Part shown: piece after piece, positions 26,675 to 36,248 of the stretch
Layout of the letters: every line of letters starts with the position of its first letter
How positions within the stretch are numbered: position 1 is the first letter of the stretch
Source: Chitinophaga pinensis
Lineage (GTDB): Bacteria; Bacteroidota; Bacteroidia; Chitinophagales; Chitinophagaceae
Direction: 5' to 3'
Assembly: GCA_945876095.1 (NCBI GenBank)
Contig: CAMCMP010000024.1
Span: 1 to 44,018, forward strand
DNA: 44,018 nucleotides
Program-made: the position numbers and the translations under genes
The notes under the pieces: generated by a model
Databases searched by the model: none
What the model saw: only the letters and a program-made list of their open reading frames with translations
Told to the model about the DNA's origin: nothing

Positions 26675-27754
26675 ATGGCATTACTTCATAACCGCGTATC
26701 CCAAGCGGAATTAAAAAGGTTACTATACGAGGAAAAGGAGCATCGTACTACCATTTCATTTTATAAATATTTTCCAATTTTGGAACCTCAAAAGTTTCGG
26801 GATCAATTATACCAAGGACTTGATCTATTAAAAGTTTTTGGAAGAATCTATATTGCTAATGAAGGAATCAATGCACAGATAAGTGTACCCGAAAGTAAGG
26901 TGGAAGCTTTTACTCAATTCATTAATTCTCTTGAATCTTTGAGAGGGGTACGTTTGAATATTGCAGTCGATAGTACCAACCCAGCAGGCGAGGAGTCTAA
27001 AAATGGTAAATCTTTTTGGGTTTTAAAAATAAAAGTAAGAGATAAAATTGTTGCTGACGGAATTCAGGATCCTAAATTTAGTATGGAGAAACGAGGGAGG
27101 TATGTAAGTGCAGAGCAAATGAATCAATTGATGTCAGATAATAATACCATCGTGATTGATATGCGAAATCATTATGAGTATGAAGTAGGACATTTTGTTA
27201 AGGCTTTTGAAATACCCAGTGATACTTTTCGAGAACAGTTACCAATGGCGGTAGAAATGATGAAGGACAATAAAGACAAGAATATTATTATGTATTGTAC
27301 TGGAGGAATAAGATGTGAAAAGGCTAGCGCTTATATGCTTCACAATGGGTTTAATAATGTTTTTCATTTAGAAGGAGGAATAATTAATTATGCTAAACAG
27401 GCCAAGGAACAGGGTTTGGAAAGTCAGTTTAAAGGCAAAAATTTTGTATTTGATGATCGACTAGGTGAACGAATAACAGAAGAGGTGATTGCTAAATGTC
27501 ATCAGTGTGGTAAGCCTGCTGATACACATACCAATTGCAAAAATGATGGTTGTCATTTATTATTTATACAATGTTCTGCCTGTGCTCAAAAAATGGATGG
27601 TTGTTGCTCAGTAGAATGCCAAAATATTTTTAATCTTCCAGAAGAGGCTCAAAAGGAATTAAGAAAAGGAATCGAAAAAGGAAGAATGGTTTTTAATAAG
27701 AGTAAACAAAGATTAAGACCAAGGTTAGACGAAATTAGTAAGTCTTCGGAATAA
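26675..27754 (+). CDS. trhO: tRNA uridine(34) hydroxylase TrhO (YceA rhodanese family)
   Basis: TrhO hydroxylates U34 of certain tRNAs in an oxygen-dependent way, on the path to 5-methoxyuridine. The product has 359 residues from the ATG at 26675. The N-terminus [10 protein letters not shown] and [11 protein letters not shown] match E. coli YceA almost from its first residue, so the in-frame TTG at 26630 is not chosen. The acylphosphatase-like N-terminal part ([11 protein letters not shown]) leads to the rhodanese domain, with [12 protein letters not shown] and the active Cys208 in [11 protein letters not shown]. The C-terminus is Cys-rich ([24 protein letters not shown]) and probably binds metal. 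Confidence 0.96.
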   Translation: MALLHNRVSQAELKRLLYEEKEHRTTISFYKYFPILEPQKFRDQLYQGLDLLKVFGRIYIANEGINAQISVPESKVEAFTQFINSLESLRGVRLNIAVDSTNPAGEESKNGKSFWVLKIKVRDKIVADGIQDPKFSMEKRGRYVSAEQMNQLMSDNNTIVIDMRNHYEYEVGHFVKAFEIPSDTFREQLPMAVEMMKDNKDKNIIMYCTGGIRCEKASAYMLHNGFNNVFHLEGGIINYAKQAKEQGLESQFKGKNFVFDDRLGERITEEVIAKCHQCGKPADTHTNCKNDGCHLLFIQCSACAQKMDGCCSVECQNIFNLPEEAQKELRKGIEKGRMVFNKSKQRLRPRLDEISKSSE

Positions 27755-27770
27755 TCAATTTCATGTGCAT

Positions 27771-27797
27771 TTAAATAAAATCTACATTTTTATTTAA
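27771..27797. terminator. AT-rich bidirectional hairpin between trhO and the lactonase gene
   Basis: Arms TTAAATAAAA (27771-27780) and TTTTATTTAA (27788-27797) pair over 10 bp with a 7-nt loop. The right arm overlaps the stop codon of the convergent lactonase gene. The stem has no G:C pair, so it is weaker than the other terminators here. Confidence 0.4.
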
Positions 27798-28920
27798 TCC
27801 ATTTAATACAAACAGGATTAGGAACATTTATTCTTTTATTTGTATCAGAAAGCAATCCAGTTTTTTTATCGATTTTAAAAATCACGATGTCATCACTTTG
27901 TTGATTGGCAACCAATAGGAAATTACCAGTTGGGTCAAAGTTGAAATTTCTAGGGGTTTTACCCAAACAAGACTGTTCACCTACCAAAGTGAGCTTACCA
28001 GTTAGTGAATCAATTTTAAAAATAGTAATGCTATTAGAGCTTCCACGGTTGCTGCAGTAAAGAAATTCACCATCTCTTGAAATATGGATATCAGCACTTC
28101 CAATTGACCCAGTAAAGTTTGCTGGTAAAGCGCTCATTCTTTGTATTTTCTGAAGTTTTCCTAATCGGTATTTAAAAGCAACTACTGTCCCAGTTAACTC
28201 CTCAATTAAATATACAAAGCGATTGTTAGGATGAAAGTCAAGATGCCGAGGTCCACTTCCTGGTATTGATTCTGAGAAAGCAGGTTTGGCTGCATTTAAA
28301 ATCCCTTTGTTTTTATCAAACTGATAAATCATTACTTTATCAGTCCCCAAATCGGGTGTCAACAAATAATTATTATCTGGTGAAAGCATCGCCGAATGTA
28401 CATGAGGCTCCTTCTGCCTTTGTTTATTTGGCCCACTTCCCGTATCTTTTAATATTTGTTTTACGCTACCAAGTGATCCATCCGTATTTAAAGCAATCAT
28501 TGCAGCAGTTCCGCTAGTATAGTTGGCAGCGAAAACCCATTTTCCCAAATGATCAACGGTTACATAACAAGGATGTAGTCCACCAGAAAACTGTTGGTTT
28601 AAATAGGTTAGTGTTCCCTTCTTATTATCAAATGAAAATGCAGAGATAGCTCCACCCACTCCAAATTTTGTACTATCCGCATTTTCTGTTACTGCATATA
28701 CCTTCTTATTATCAGATGATACTGCCAAATAAGAAGGGTTGGCTACCTTGGAAGAACTTACAAAACTATTGTCGCCAGTTTTTGAGTTAAAATTATATAC
28801 ATAAATTCCCTCACTTTTTCCTGAAGTGTAAGTTCCTATCAGTAAATAGGTATTGCTTTGTGAAAAAGCAATAAAGTAGAAACTATTTAATAAAATATGG
28901 ATCAAGTATGTTTTTTTCAC
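27790..28920 (-). CDS. Exported lactonase of the 7-bladed beta-propeller family (6-phosphogluconolactonase-like)
   Basis: The 376-residue protein has an N-terminal signal (about 1-20, ending in FSQS) and is probably periplasmic. Seven-bladed propeller repeats of the Lactonase (PF10282) family are visible, such as TYTSGKSEGIYVYNFNSKTG, NPSYLAVSSDNKKVYAV, GPRHLDFHPNNRFVYLIEE and TPRNFNFDPTGNFLLVANQ. The cytoplasmic relative Pgl hydrolyses 6-phosphogluconolactone. An exported member more likely acts on another sugar lactone, perhaps made by periplasmic sugar oxidation; this is inference. The start is GTG. It follows purC by 48 bp on the same strand. Confidence 0.9.
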   Translation of the reverse strand: MKKTYLIHILLNSFYFIAFSQSNTYLLIGTYTSGKSEGIYVYNFNSKTGDNSFVSSSKVANPSYLAVSSDNKKVYAVTENADSTKFGVGGAISAFSFDNKKGTLTYLNQQFSGGLHPCYVTVDHLGKWVFAANYTSGTAAMIALNTDGSLGSVKQILKDTGSGPNKQRQKEPHVHSAMLSPDNNYLLTPDLGTDKVMIYQFDKNKGILNAAKPAFSESIPGSGPRHLDFHPNNRFVYLIEELTGTVVAFKYRLGKLQKIQRMSALPANFTGSIGSADIHISRDGEFLYCSNRGSSNSITIFKIDSLTGKLTLVGEQSCLGKTPRNFNFDPTGNFLLVANQQSDDIVIFKIDKKTGLLSDTNKRINVPNPVCIKWIK

Positions 28921-28968
28921 AAACTTATATTTAGGTAATTAAATAATTTCTAAACTAGCTTTAAAAAC

Positions 28969-29904
28969 TTAACCAACAAGGCTAAATGTTTTTAGCGTAG
29001 TTGCTATTTTTTCAAAATTTTCATCCTCACTTAAATCCTGAGGAAAGAATTTTTCACCAATCACTTTTTCATATAGCTCAATGTATCTATTGCTTATTGT
29101 AGTGATCCATTCATCGGTCATCTCGGGCACCGACTGTTCCTCTTTGCCCATAAAATTATTTTTGATTAACCATTCTCTCACAAATTCCTTACTAAGCTGT
29201 TGTTGTTTTTCACCCGCTGCTTGTCTTTGTTCAAATCCTTCTGAGTAAAAATACCTCGAGCTATCGGGAGTATGAATCTCATCCATTAAATAAATGGTAT
29301 CATCAATTTTTCCAAATTCATATTTTGTGTCTACCAATATTAAGCCCTGTTTGGCTGCTAATTGTTTACCTCTTTCAAAAAGCTCACGAGTATATTGTTC
29401 TATTATTTCATAATCACCTTCAGATACAATTCCTTTTTCCAAAATCTCTTCGCGGCTAATATCTTCATCATGACCTACGGATGCTTTGGTGGTAGGGGTA
29501 ATGATGGGGCTATCAAAATAATCATTTTCTTTTAAGCCATCCGGCATTGGTACTCCACACAATGTTCTTTTACCAGATTGATAAGTCCTCCAAGCATGAC
29601 CGGTTAAATTTCCCCGAATAACCATTTCAACCTTAAAAGGTGTGCATCTTTTTCCAATTGCACTGTTTGGAGTTGGTGTACTGTTCAGCCAGTTTGGACA
29701 AATATCTGCAGTGGCTTTGAGCATGTAGGAAGCTATTTGGTTTAAAACCTGCCCCTTGTAAGGAATTGGTTTAGGTAAAATAACATCAAAAGCCGAAATA
29801 CGATTACTGGCAATCATTACCAGTAATTGATTGCCTATCGAGTATACATCCCTTACTTTACCGCTGTAGAAGCTAGTTTGATCGGGAAATTGGTAGTTTG
29901 ACAT
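28969..29904 (-). CDS. purC: Phosphoribosylaminoimidazole-succinocarboxamide (SAICAR) synthase
   Basis: PurC joins aspartate to CAIR with ATP in de novo purine synthesis. The 311 residues make the longer form, close to fungal Ade1 rather than the about 237-residue E. coli enzyme. Motifs are clear: [12 protein letters not shown] near the N-terminus (ATP site), [32 protein letters not shown], and DTKYEFG with the following [13 protein letters not shown]. The gene is divergent from the TonB receptor and may be co-transcribed with the lactonase. Confidence 0.97.
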   Translation of the reverse strand: MSNYQFPDQTSFYSGKVRDVYSIGNQLLVMIASNRISAFDVILPKPIPYKGQVLNQIASYMLKATADICPNWLNSTPTPNSAIGKRCTPFKVEMVIRGNLTGHAWRTYQSGKRTLCGVPMPDGLKENDYFDSPIITPTTKASVGHDEDISREEILEKGIVSEGDYEIIEQYTRELFERGKQLAAKQGLILVDTKYEFGKIDDTIYLMDEIHTPDSSRYFYSEGFEQRQAAGEKQQQLSKEFVREWLIKNNFMGKEEQSVPEMTDEWITTISNRYIELYEKVIGEKFFPQDLSEDENFEKIATTLKTFSLVG

Positions 29905-30040
29905 TATGCTAAATTACAGTCATACTGATAATTCACCCAAATAATAGCGGAGAAGATTTCAACAATCGGGAGTAAATAAAATTTTACAAAAAAATAACAT
30001 TTCATAAATTGTGCTATATTTATATTCAAAATAAGTCTAT

Positions 30041-32809
30041 ATGAAAAAAATATTATGTTATTTGTTTGCTTTTTTTATAGCAAACATTTTTACAATGGGT
30101 GTCTTTGCTCAAAGTACAGTTGTTGGTGGAAGTGTAGTAAATAGTCTATCTAAAGAGACAATTTCAGCAGTATCTGTTACTGTTAAAGGAGGCTCAGTTG
30201 GAACTTTTACAAGTGATAAAGGAAATTTCAAGATAGCGGTTTCACAAAAATTACCGTTTACTTTATTATTTTCATCAGTTGGTTTCAATTCCCAAGAATT
30301 ATTGGTTTCAAAAGATGATCAATCTTTAAAAGTAATGTTAGTTCCTTCAGAAGCTTTGGGCCAGGAAGTGGTTGTATCGGCTACCAAAGTAGCTGAAAAG
30401 ATCATGGAATCACCCGTTTCTATTGAAAGAGTGAGTGCAGCTAATATTAGAAATTCTGCTGTTTCTTCTTACTACGACATTTTAAGTAGTCTTAAAGGAG
30501 TAGATTTTACTACCTCGTCTCTTACTTTTAAAACGCCAACCACTCGTGGTTTTAGCGGAAGTGGTAACACAAGAGTTAACCAAATTGTAGATGGTATGGA
30601 CAATCAGGCTCCTGGTCTTAATTTTTCTGCGGGTAGTATTATTGGTCTTTCTGAATTAGATGTTGATAATATTGAATTGCTACCAGGTGCTTCCTCTGCA
30701 TTATACGGACCTGGAGGTATGAACGGAACTATACTGATTAATAGTAAAAACCCTTTTAAATATCAGGGTCTTTCTTATCAGATGAAACTAGGTATTATGA
30801 ATACAGATTCTCGTTATAGAGATCCTTCTCCTTATCATAACTGGTCAGTTCGCTGGGCAAATAAAGTATCTGAAAAATTTGCCTTTAAAATAGGTGCTGA
30901 AGTGATACAAGCCAAAGATTGGTTGGGTTATGACAAAAGTAATTATTCTCGTACTGGTACTCAAGGAAAAATGATTGCTGGTGATAGAGATACCGATCCA
31001 AACTATGATGGTGTGAATGTATATGGTGATGAAACTACTATTGATATCAGATCGGCGGTATTAAATCCCATCGGTGCATCTGCTGCTCCTTTTTTGAAAA
31101 ATTTCATAAATAATTTAAATGGGGGTCTTCCTATCAATGTTTCAAGAACAGGTTACAATGAAAATGAAATTATTGACCATGATACCTACAATTATAAAAT
31201 GTCTGGGGCTTTACATTATAAAGTGACTCCTTCGGTGGAGGCTATTTTGTCTGGTTATTGGGGAACAGGTAATACTGTTTATACAGGAAGTGAGCGCTAT
31301 AGTTTAAAGGGTTTAAAGATGGGTCAATATAAACTTGAACTTAACCATAAAAACTGGATGATTAGAGGTTATACAACTCAAGAAAATTCAGGTGAAAGTT
31401 TTAACGCAACCGTTACAACTCGTTTGTTTAATGAAAACTGGAAACCAAGTGGTGGTTCTACAGGATGGTTCTCACAATATGCTCAGACTTATTTGGGAGC
31501 TCGCTTAAATGGAGCGATTGATATGGACGCCCATACCTTGGCAAGAAATTTTGCTGATGGTGGCAGACCTAATCCAGGAACTGCGGCTTTTAATGAAGGT
31601 TTTAATAAAATTAGAAGCCTACCAATTGGTGGTGGCGGAGGTTTATTTGTAGATAGAACCAATCTTTATATGATTGAAGGTCAATATAACTTATCAGAAC
31701 TTACTAGTAAAGTGGCTGATGTATTGGTTGGAGCTAATTATAAAAAGTACGATTTAAATAGCCAAGGTACTTTATTTGCAGATGGTGGAGGTACAATTGG
31801 AATAGGTGAATTTGGTGGATATGTTCAGGCTTCAAAAAATCTTTTTCAAGAATTTCTTAAATTATCATTAAGTGGTAGATATGATAAAAATCAAAATTTT
31901 GATGGACGTTTTACCCCTAGGGCTACTGCATTGTTTAGAGTTGCAAAAAATAACAATGTGAGAGTAAGTTTCCAAACCGCTTATCGTTTTCCTAGTACTC
32001 AACAGCAATGGATCGACCTAGATGTGGGTTCTAGTACAAGATTATTAGGTGGTGTTCCTTACTTTCAGAATAAATATGGCCTAAACTCTAACACTTACCA
32101 GTTGACTGCTTTGCCTGGGGTAACTACTCCTTATAAGGTAGACCCTTTCAAACCAGAGTCTGTTAGTACATTTGAATTAGGTTATAAAGGACTTGCATTA
32201 CAAAATAAATTACTAATTGATATTTACGGATATTATGGTCAATACCAGAACTTTTTGTCTCGTACTTTATTGGTACAACCAAAAGCTACTTACACATTGG
32301 CTAGTATCACTTCTGCAATCGCTACTAACGTTAATGTTAGTAATGTTGCTAATATATATTCTATACCAGTTAATGCACCTTCAAAGGTTAAAACCTATGG
32401 ATTTGGTTTGAGTTTGGATTATCGACTTCCAGCTGGATTTATTATTAATTCTAACGTATCTTCTGATAATCTAACGGATGTGCCAGACGGTTTTATCGCT
32501 TATTTTAGTACACCAAAATACAGAGCTAATCTTGGTTTTGGAAATACAGGCTTTGGAGATAAAAAAAGACTTGGATTTAATGTTTCTTATCGCTGGCAGG
32601 ATGCTTTCTATTATCAAGGTGATTTTTCAAATGCTGATTTACCTGCTATTCATACAGTGGATGCTCAGTTTAGTGTTAAACTACCTTCCATTAAGTCACT
32701 GGTAAAATTAGGAGCCAACAATTTACTAAATCAGTATTATGTAAATGGAGCTGGTAATTCTATCATAGGAGGTTTGTATTATATCAGTTTCGGATACAAT
32801 GTATTCTAA
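30041..32809 (+). CDS. TonB-dependent outer-membrane receptor with N-terminal CarboxypepD_reg domain
   Basis: This is a 922-residue importer of the outer membrane, powered by TonB-ExbBD. It has a signal peptide (about 1-24, ending FAQS) and a carboxypeptidase-regulatory-like domain (about 26-110). The plug spans about 120-240, with SPVSIERVSAANIR, TRGFSGSGNTRVNQIVDGMD and the end motif IELLPGASSALYGPGGMNGTILI. A 22-strand-type barrel ends in an aromatic residue (YISFGYNVF). The next gene, a fasciclin lipoprotein, is 32 bp away and takes the position where SusD is found in glycan systems. The ligand is unknown; the plug and barrel give no specific clue to siderophore or sugar. Confidence 0.94.
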   Translation: MKKILCYLFAFFIANIFTMGVFAQSTVVGGSVVNSLSKETISAVSVTVKGGSVGTFTSDKGNFKIAVSQKLPFTLLFSSVGFNSQELLVSKDDQSLKVMLVPSEALGQEVVVSATKVAEKIMESPVSIERVSAANIRNSAVSSYYDILSSLKGVDFTTSSLTFKTPTTRGFSGSGNTRVNQIVDGMDNQAPGLNFSAGSIIGLSELDVDNIELLPGASSALYGPGGMNGTILINSKNPFKYQGLSYQMKLGIMNTDSRYRDPSPYHNWSVRWANKVSEKFAFKIGAEVIQAKDWLGYDKSNYSRTGTQGKMIAGDRDTDPNYDGVNVYGDETTIDIRSAVLNPIGASAAPFLKNFINNLNGGLPINVSRTGYNENEIIDHDTYNYKMSGALHYKVTPSVEAILSGYWGTGNTVYTGSERYSLKGLKMGQYKLELNHKNWMIRGYTTQENSGESFNATVTTRLFNENWKPSGGSTGWFSQYAQTYLGARLNGAIDMDAHTLARNFADGGRPNPGTAAFNEGFNKIRSLPIGGGGGLFVDRTNLYMIEGQYNLSELTSKVADVLVGANYKKYDLNSQGTLFADGGGTIGIGEFGGYVQASKNLFQEFLKLSLSGRYDKNQNFDGRFTPRATALFRVAKNNNVRVSFQTAYRFPSTQQQWIDLDVGSSTRLLGGVPYFQNKYGLNSNTYQLTALPGVTTPYKVDPFKPESVSTFELGYKGLALQNKLLIDIYGYYGQYQNFLSRTLLVQPKATYTLASITSAIATNVNVSNVANIYSIPVNAPSKVKTYGFGLSLDYRLPAGFIINSNVSSDNLTDVPDGFIAYFSTPKYRANLGFGNTGFGDKKRLGFNVSYRWQDAFYYQGDFSNADLPAIHTVDAQFSVKLPSIKSLVKLGANNLLNQYYVNGAGNSIIGGLYYISFGYNVF

Positions 32810-32841
32810 AAATTTATTTATCTTTTTTAAAATTTATCAAT

Positions 32842-34035
32842 ATGAAAATATTTAATAAAATAAAAATAGCAAGCATTTTGGTGTTGTCCATTGGGCTGTT
32901 TTTTTCAGCCTGTAACAAAGCACCGCTTGACCCAACTCCTATTAAGGTTCCCACTCAGGACCAAGGTGTTACTTTGGCAGCCTTGCTTGATAATTCAGAA
33001 TTCTCATTTTTAAAGGCAGCGGTAACAAGGGTAGGTTTATTACCTAATTTAGCCACAACTACAGCTAGGTATACCGTATTTGCACCAACCAATAATGCTT
33101 TTATCTTGTCGGGTATTCCAAGTGAGGCTGTAATTAATGCATTACCTATTGCTTCGGTTGCAGGATTGGTTAGTTATCATGTCATTCCACAAGTAATCAA
33201 TGCATCTAGTATCTCTTCTGATTTTCCAAATTTTGAGTATCCTACTATTTTAAACCCTACTGCTGGAACTCCAGCTTTTAATCCACTGGTTCGCTTAACG
33301 ACTTATCCTAGCCGTCGAGGAGCAGCAGCTTGGGTTAACAATATTCCTGTAACTGCGGCCGATGTAAAGGCTTCAAATGGGGTATTGCACAAAGTGTACT
33401 CTTTAATAGCTCCACCGAGTAAATATATTTGGGATTCTATCTCAGCAAGTAGCGACTTGACTTATCTTAAAGCTGCAATTATAAGAGCAGATAGTGGAGT
33501 AGGAGCTGCTTCTCAATTGCAAACAGCTTTGAAAAGTTTTGGAGTTAATTTAACTGTATTAGCCCCTACTAATCTTGCCTTTCAAAACTTATTGACTGGG
33601 GCAATTTATAAGGCATTGGTTATGCAAGGTATGCCAGCTGCAACCGCTTATCCAACGGCTCAGTATTTAGCGTCTACTCCGGATGTGTTCAGTAACCCAG
33701 CTTTGTATGGGGCATTATCTGCTCAAACAGTAAAGGGCATTGTGGTTTACCATGTTTTAGGTACATCCATTCCTGGAATTCGTGTATACTCAGTTAATTT
33801 ACCTGCTACTGCAACACCTATGAAAACGCTTTTAAACACAGCTGTTGCCGTTCATCCTGGTATTACCGCTCAAGCAACTTTTGTAGGTCCTTTTGTAGGT
33901 GCTGCTACCTTCAAAGGGTTAGCAAATACTACTGCATCCAACGTTATTATCAATCCGTTGAATCCTTTTGCTACGGATCAAAATTTCGTTAATGGGGTGA
34001 TTATGAAAATTGACCAAGTATTATTACCACAATAG
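32842..34035 (+). CDS. Lipoprotein with two fasciclin (FAS1) domains
   Basis: The 397-residue protein has a signal with Cys24 in FFSACNKAP, a suitable lipobox. Two FAS1 domains follow. In the first (about 40-195) the signature TVFAPTNNAFILSGIP is followed by VSYHVIPQVINAS and NGVLHKVYSLI. In the second (about 200-397) LTVLAPTNLAFQNLL is followed by VVYHVLGTSIP and NGVIMKIDQVLLPQ. FAS1 domains mediate adhesion or binding. The tight linkage to the TonB receptor suggests a surface partner that hands over ligand; this is inference. A strong terminator follows. Confidence 0.93.
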   Translation: MKIFNKIKIASILVLSIGLFFSACNKAPLDPTPIKVPTQDQGVTLAALLDNSEFSFLKAAVTRVGLLPNLATTTARYTVFAPTNNAFILSGIPSEAVINALPIASVAGLVSYHVIPQVINASSISSDFPNFEYPTILNPTAGTPAFNPLVRLTTYPSRRGAAAWVNNIPVTAADVKASNGVLHKVYSLIAPPSKYIWDSISASSDLTYLKAAIIRADSGVGAASQLQTALKSFGVNLTVLAPTNLAFQNLLTGAIYKALVMQGMPAATAYPTAQYLASTPDVFSNPALYGALSAQTVKGIVVYHVLGTSIPGIRVYSVNLPATATPMKTLLNTAVAVHPGITAQATFVGPFVGAATFKGLANTTASNVIINPLNPFATDQNFVNGVIMKIDQVLLPQ

Positions 34036-34058
34036 TATTTAAAAAAACTAATAAAATT

Positions 34059-34090
34059 AAACGGCTGGCTCTGCAAAGAGCCAGCCGTTT
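34059..34090 (+). terminator. Strong terminator after the FAS1 lipoprotein gene
   Basis: A perfect 14-bp stem (34059-34072 with 34077-34090) has core ACGGCTGGCTCT and a GCAA tetraloop and is followed by a T run. It starts 24 bp after the stop. Confidence 0.9.
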
Positions 34091-34222
34091 TTATTGATTC
34101 CTACATTGATAAAATGAGTAAATTTAACCTATTGAAGGGTAATTGTCTTAAGTAAATTATTATTGATAACTAAGTATTTTAATGAGTTATTAACTGTTTA
34201 GACGGTAGTAATTTTAACTCAA

Positions 34223-34254
34223 TTTGCTCATCTGACTTTGAAAGAATAAATTTG
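34223..34254 (+). promoter_or_regulatory. Promoter of pdhB
   Basis: TTTG (34223-34226), 20 nt, then TAAATTTG (34247-34254) followed by C fit both elements of the Bacteroidota promoter. The predicted leader to the ATG at 34332 is about 70 nt. Confidence 0.65.
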
Positions 34255-34331
34255 CATTCTATATTAATTTCATTCCAAAATTTATATCAATCCAAATTGG
34301 GTTTATATTAACCAAATAATCGTCAAAATAT

Positions 34332-35315
34332 ATGCGACAAATTGCGTTTAGGGAAGCTTTGAGAGAAGCCATGCAGGAAGAAATGAGAAGAGATGAGCGG
34401 GTATTTTTAATGGGTGAAGAAGTAGCAGAGTATAATGGAGCCTATAAAGTAAGCCAGGGGATGTTAGATGAATTTGGAGAAAAAAGAGTGATCGATACTC
34501 CTATTGCCGAATTGGGTTTTGCTGGAATCGCTGTAGGAGCTGCTCAAAATGGATTGCGTCCAATTGTTGAATTTATGACTTGGAATTTTGCCGTCTTACC
34601 TCTTGATCAAATTCTAAATACAGCTTCTAAAATGTTGGCAATGAGCGGTGGACAAGTTGGTTGTCCTATTGTATTTCGCGGACCAGGTGGAAGCGCCGGC
34701 CAATTAGGTGCTCAACATTCTACTGCTTTTGAAGCTTTGTATGCTAATATTCCAGGATTAAAAGTAATCTCTGTTAGTAATCCTTATGATGCAAAGGGGT
34801 TATTAAAAAGCGCTATTCGTGATGATGATCCTATTGTTTTTATGGAATGTGAAGTTTTGTATGGTGAAAAAGGAGAGGTTCCTGAAGAAGAATATTTATT
34901 ACCCATTGGTAAAGCTTTTGTAAAGCGGACGGGCAAGGATGTAACCATTGTATCATTCAATAAAATGATGAAAGTTGCTTTGGGAGCTGCAGAAGAATTG
35001 GCAAAGGAAGGAATTGAAGCTGAAGTGATTGATCTAGCGACTATTCGCCCATTAGATTGGTTTACTATTTTGGAAAGTGTTAAAAAGACCAATCGATTGG
35101 TAATTGTTGAGGAACAATGGCCTTTTGCCTCTGTTTCTTCAGAAATTACTTATCGCATTCAAAAAGAAGGATTTGACTACCTCGATGCACCCATTAGGAG
35201 AATTACTTCAGTTGATGCTCCAATGCATTATGCTCCTAATTTAGTAGCACTTTATTTACCTGATATTCCTAGAACGGTAAAACTAGTGAAGGAAGTGATG
35301 TATATGCGTAAATAG
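34332..35315 (+). CDS. pdhB: Pyruvate (2-oxoacid) dehydrogenase E1 component, beta subunit
   Basis: The beta subunit pairs with E1-alpha to decarboxylate pyruvate with thiamine diphosphate and feed acetyl-CoA synthesis. The 327 residues are the normal length. Typical segments are MRQIAFREALREAMQEEM, GEEVAEYNGAYKVSQGM, RVIDTPIAELGFAGIAVGAA, and the C-terminal transketolase domain with EEQWPFASVSSEI. The alpha subunit and E2 are not adjacent in this window, and both sides are closed by a promoter and a terminator, so the subunits must be made from separate loci. A branched-chain 2-oxoacid substrate cannot be fully excluded. Confidence 0.94.
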   Translation: MRQIAFREALREAMQEEMRRDERVFLMGEEVAEYNGAYKVSQGMLDEFGEKRVIDTPIAELGFAGIAVGAAQNGLRPIVEFMTWNFAVLPLDQILNTASKMLAMSGGQVGCPIVFRGPGGSAGQLGAQHSTAFEALYANIPGLKVISVSNPYDAKGLLKSAIRDDDPIVFMECEVLYGEKGEVPEEEYLLPIGKAFVKRTGKDVTIVSFNKMMKVALGAAEELAKEGIEAEVIDLATIRPLDWFTILESVKKTNRLVIVEEQWPFASVSSEITYRIQKEGFDYLDAPIRRITSVDAPMHYAPNLVALYLPDIPRTVKLVKEVMYMRK

Positions 35316-35340
35316 ATAATCTTATTACTTTATAATAATT

Positions 35341-35384
35341 AACTAAAAAGGGTTCGAAACTGAAGTTTCGAACCCTTTTTAGTT
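35341..35384. terminator. Strong terminator after pdhB
   Basis: Arms 35341-35361 and 35364-35384 are perfectly complementary over 21 bp, with core GGGTTCGAAACT; in RNA the loop would open to TGAA. It has A and T tracts on the two sides and starts 26 bp after the stop. Confidence 0.9.
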
Positions 35385-35549
35385 GGTGATATTGAGTTGA
35401 ATTAATTGCTTTAGTTTATACTTAAGAAGTCGTATACGACCATTCGATGTAGGTTTTGATCAGAATGAATCGATAAAGAACTGCCAGATAATCAGTCAAA
35501 GGATTAATAATTTCTTCTTGTTTTTTGGTAAAATAGACCTTAGCAATTT

Positions 35550-35948
35550 ATGCTTAAAACTCCATTCGGAATAGAGTGCTTTTACTTTTTTGCCTTGATG
35601 CAAAAAAGTAACAAAAAAAATCAATCCTGCGAATAAAAAGGCTGAAATGTGAAACGTCATCCTAAAATCAAGGAACTCGCCGGTAGATTGTTTTTCTTTA
35701 AAGGGTCAGCCGGCTCAGACAGCCTTGATTTTTTAACGGCTGACGTTTCACATTTCTAGCACTTTTTATTCGAGGGCCTCTACCAAAGGATCGATAATAT
35801 ATCGATACGAAATTAAAACACTGGGGTACTTGAAAGGGAATGATTTTTTTAACGGTTGGCATTTCACATTTCTAGCACTTTTATTCGAGGACGTTCAAGC
35901 AACTATTATTTCAAATTTTCTAACCCAACTTTTTTGAGGATCGACTAA
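35550..35948 (-). repeat. Composite hairpin repeat, copy B (inverted relative to A)
   Basis: Reading on the plus strand, the segment homologous to the right side of copy A comes first (from about 35553). It contains the same 12-bp palindrome (35582-35593 with 35600-35611, loop CTTGAT), then the right arm (35630-35673), a loop, and the left arm (35723-35772). After a 68-bp spacer there is an extra left half-copy (35841-35887), and at the end the motif GAGGATCGACTAA (35936-35948). The inner stem is AAATGTGAAACGTC with its complement. It differs from copy A at three positions, and the partner arm carries the matching changes; one unpaired change also occurs next to this core. Confidence 0.88.
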
Positions 35949-36248
35949 TTAACATAGATATAATTATTCAATTTCTTTTTCCAATAATTTTCAACTTAAT
36001 TTTCAGTTAATATTGACTATCTTATATTTAATTTTAATGAATAACTATTATTTTATTCATTGAACTCATGAATGCGTTGAAGCTAATTTTAATTGTTGAG
36101 AATTTGATAATTTTAATTTTCTACAAGAATTTATGCATCCAATTACAATGGTTACTTTAATTTTTGGCATAAACAACAAATTGGTTGAATCATAATTCTT
36201 AAGAATGGAATTGAGTATTTTTTATAAAAAACAATTTTATAATTCAGT
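35949..36248. other. AT-rich intergenic region before the response regulator
   Basis: About 300 bp without a supported gene. A near match to a -7 box (TAATTTTTG, one base too long) lies about 90 bp before the ATG. No convincing sigma-54 -24/-12 pair was found. Confidence 0.4.

Noticed and set aside
35550..35948. CRISPR array in the repeat region
   Set aside because: The repeats are few, long, inverted and irregularly spaced, with no spacers or cas genes.
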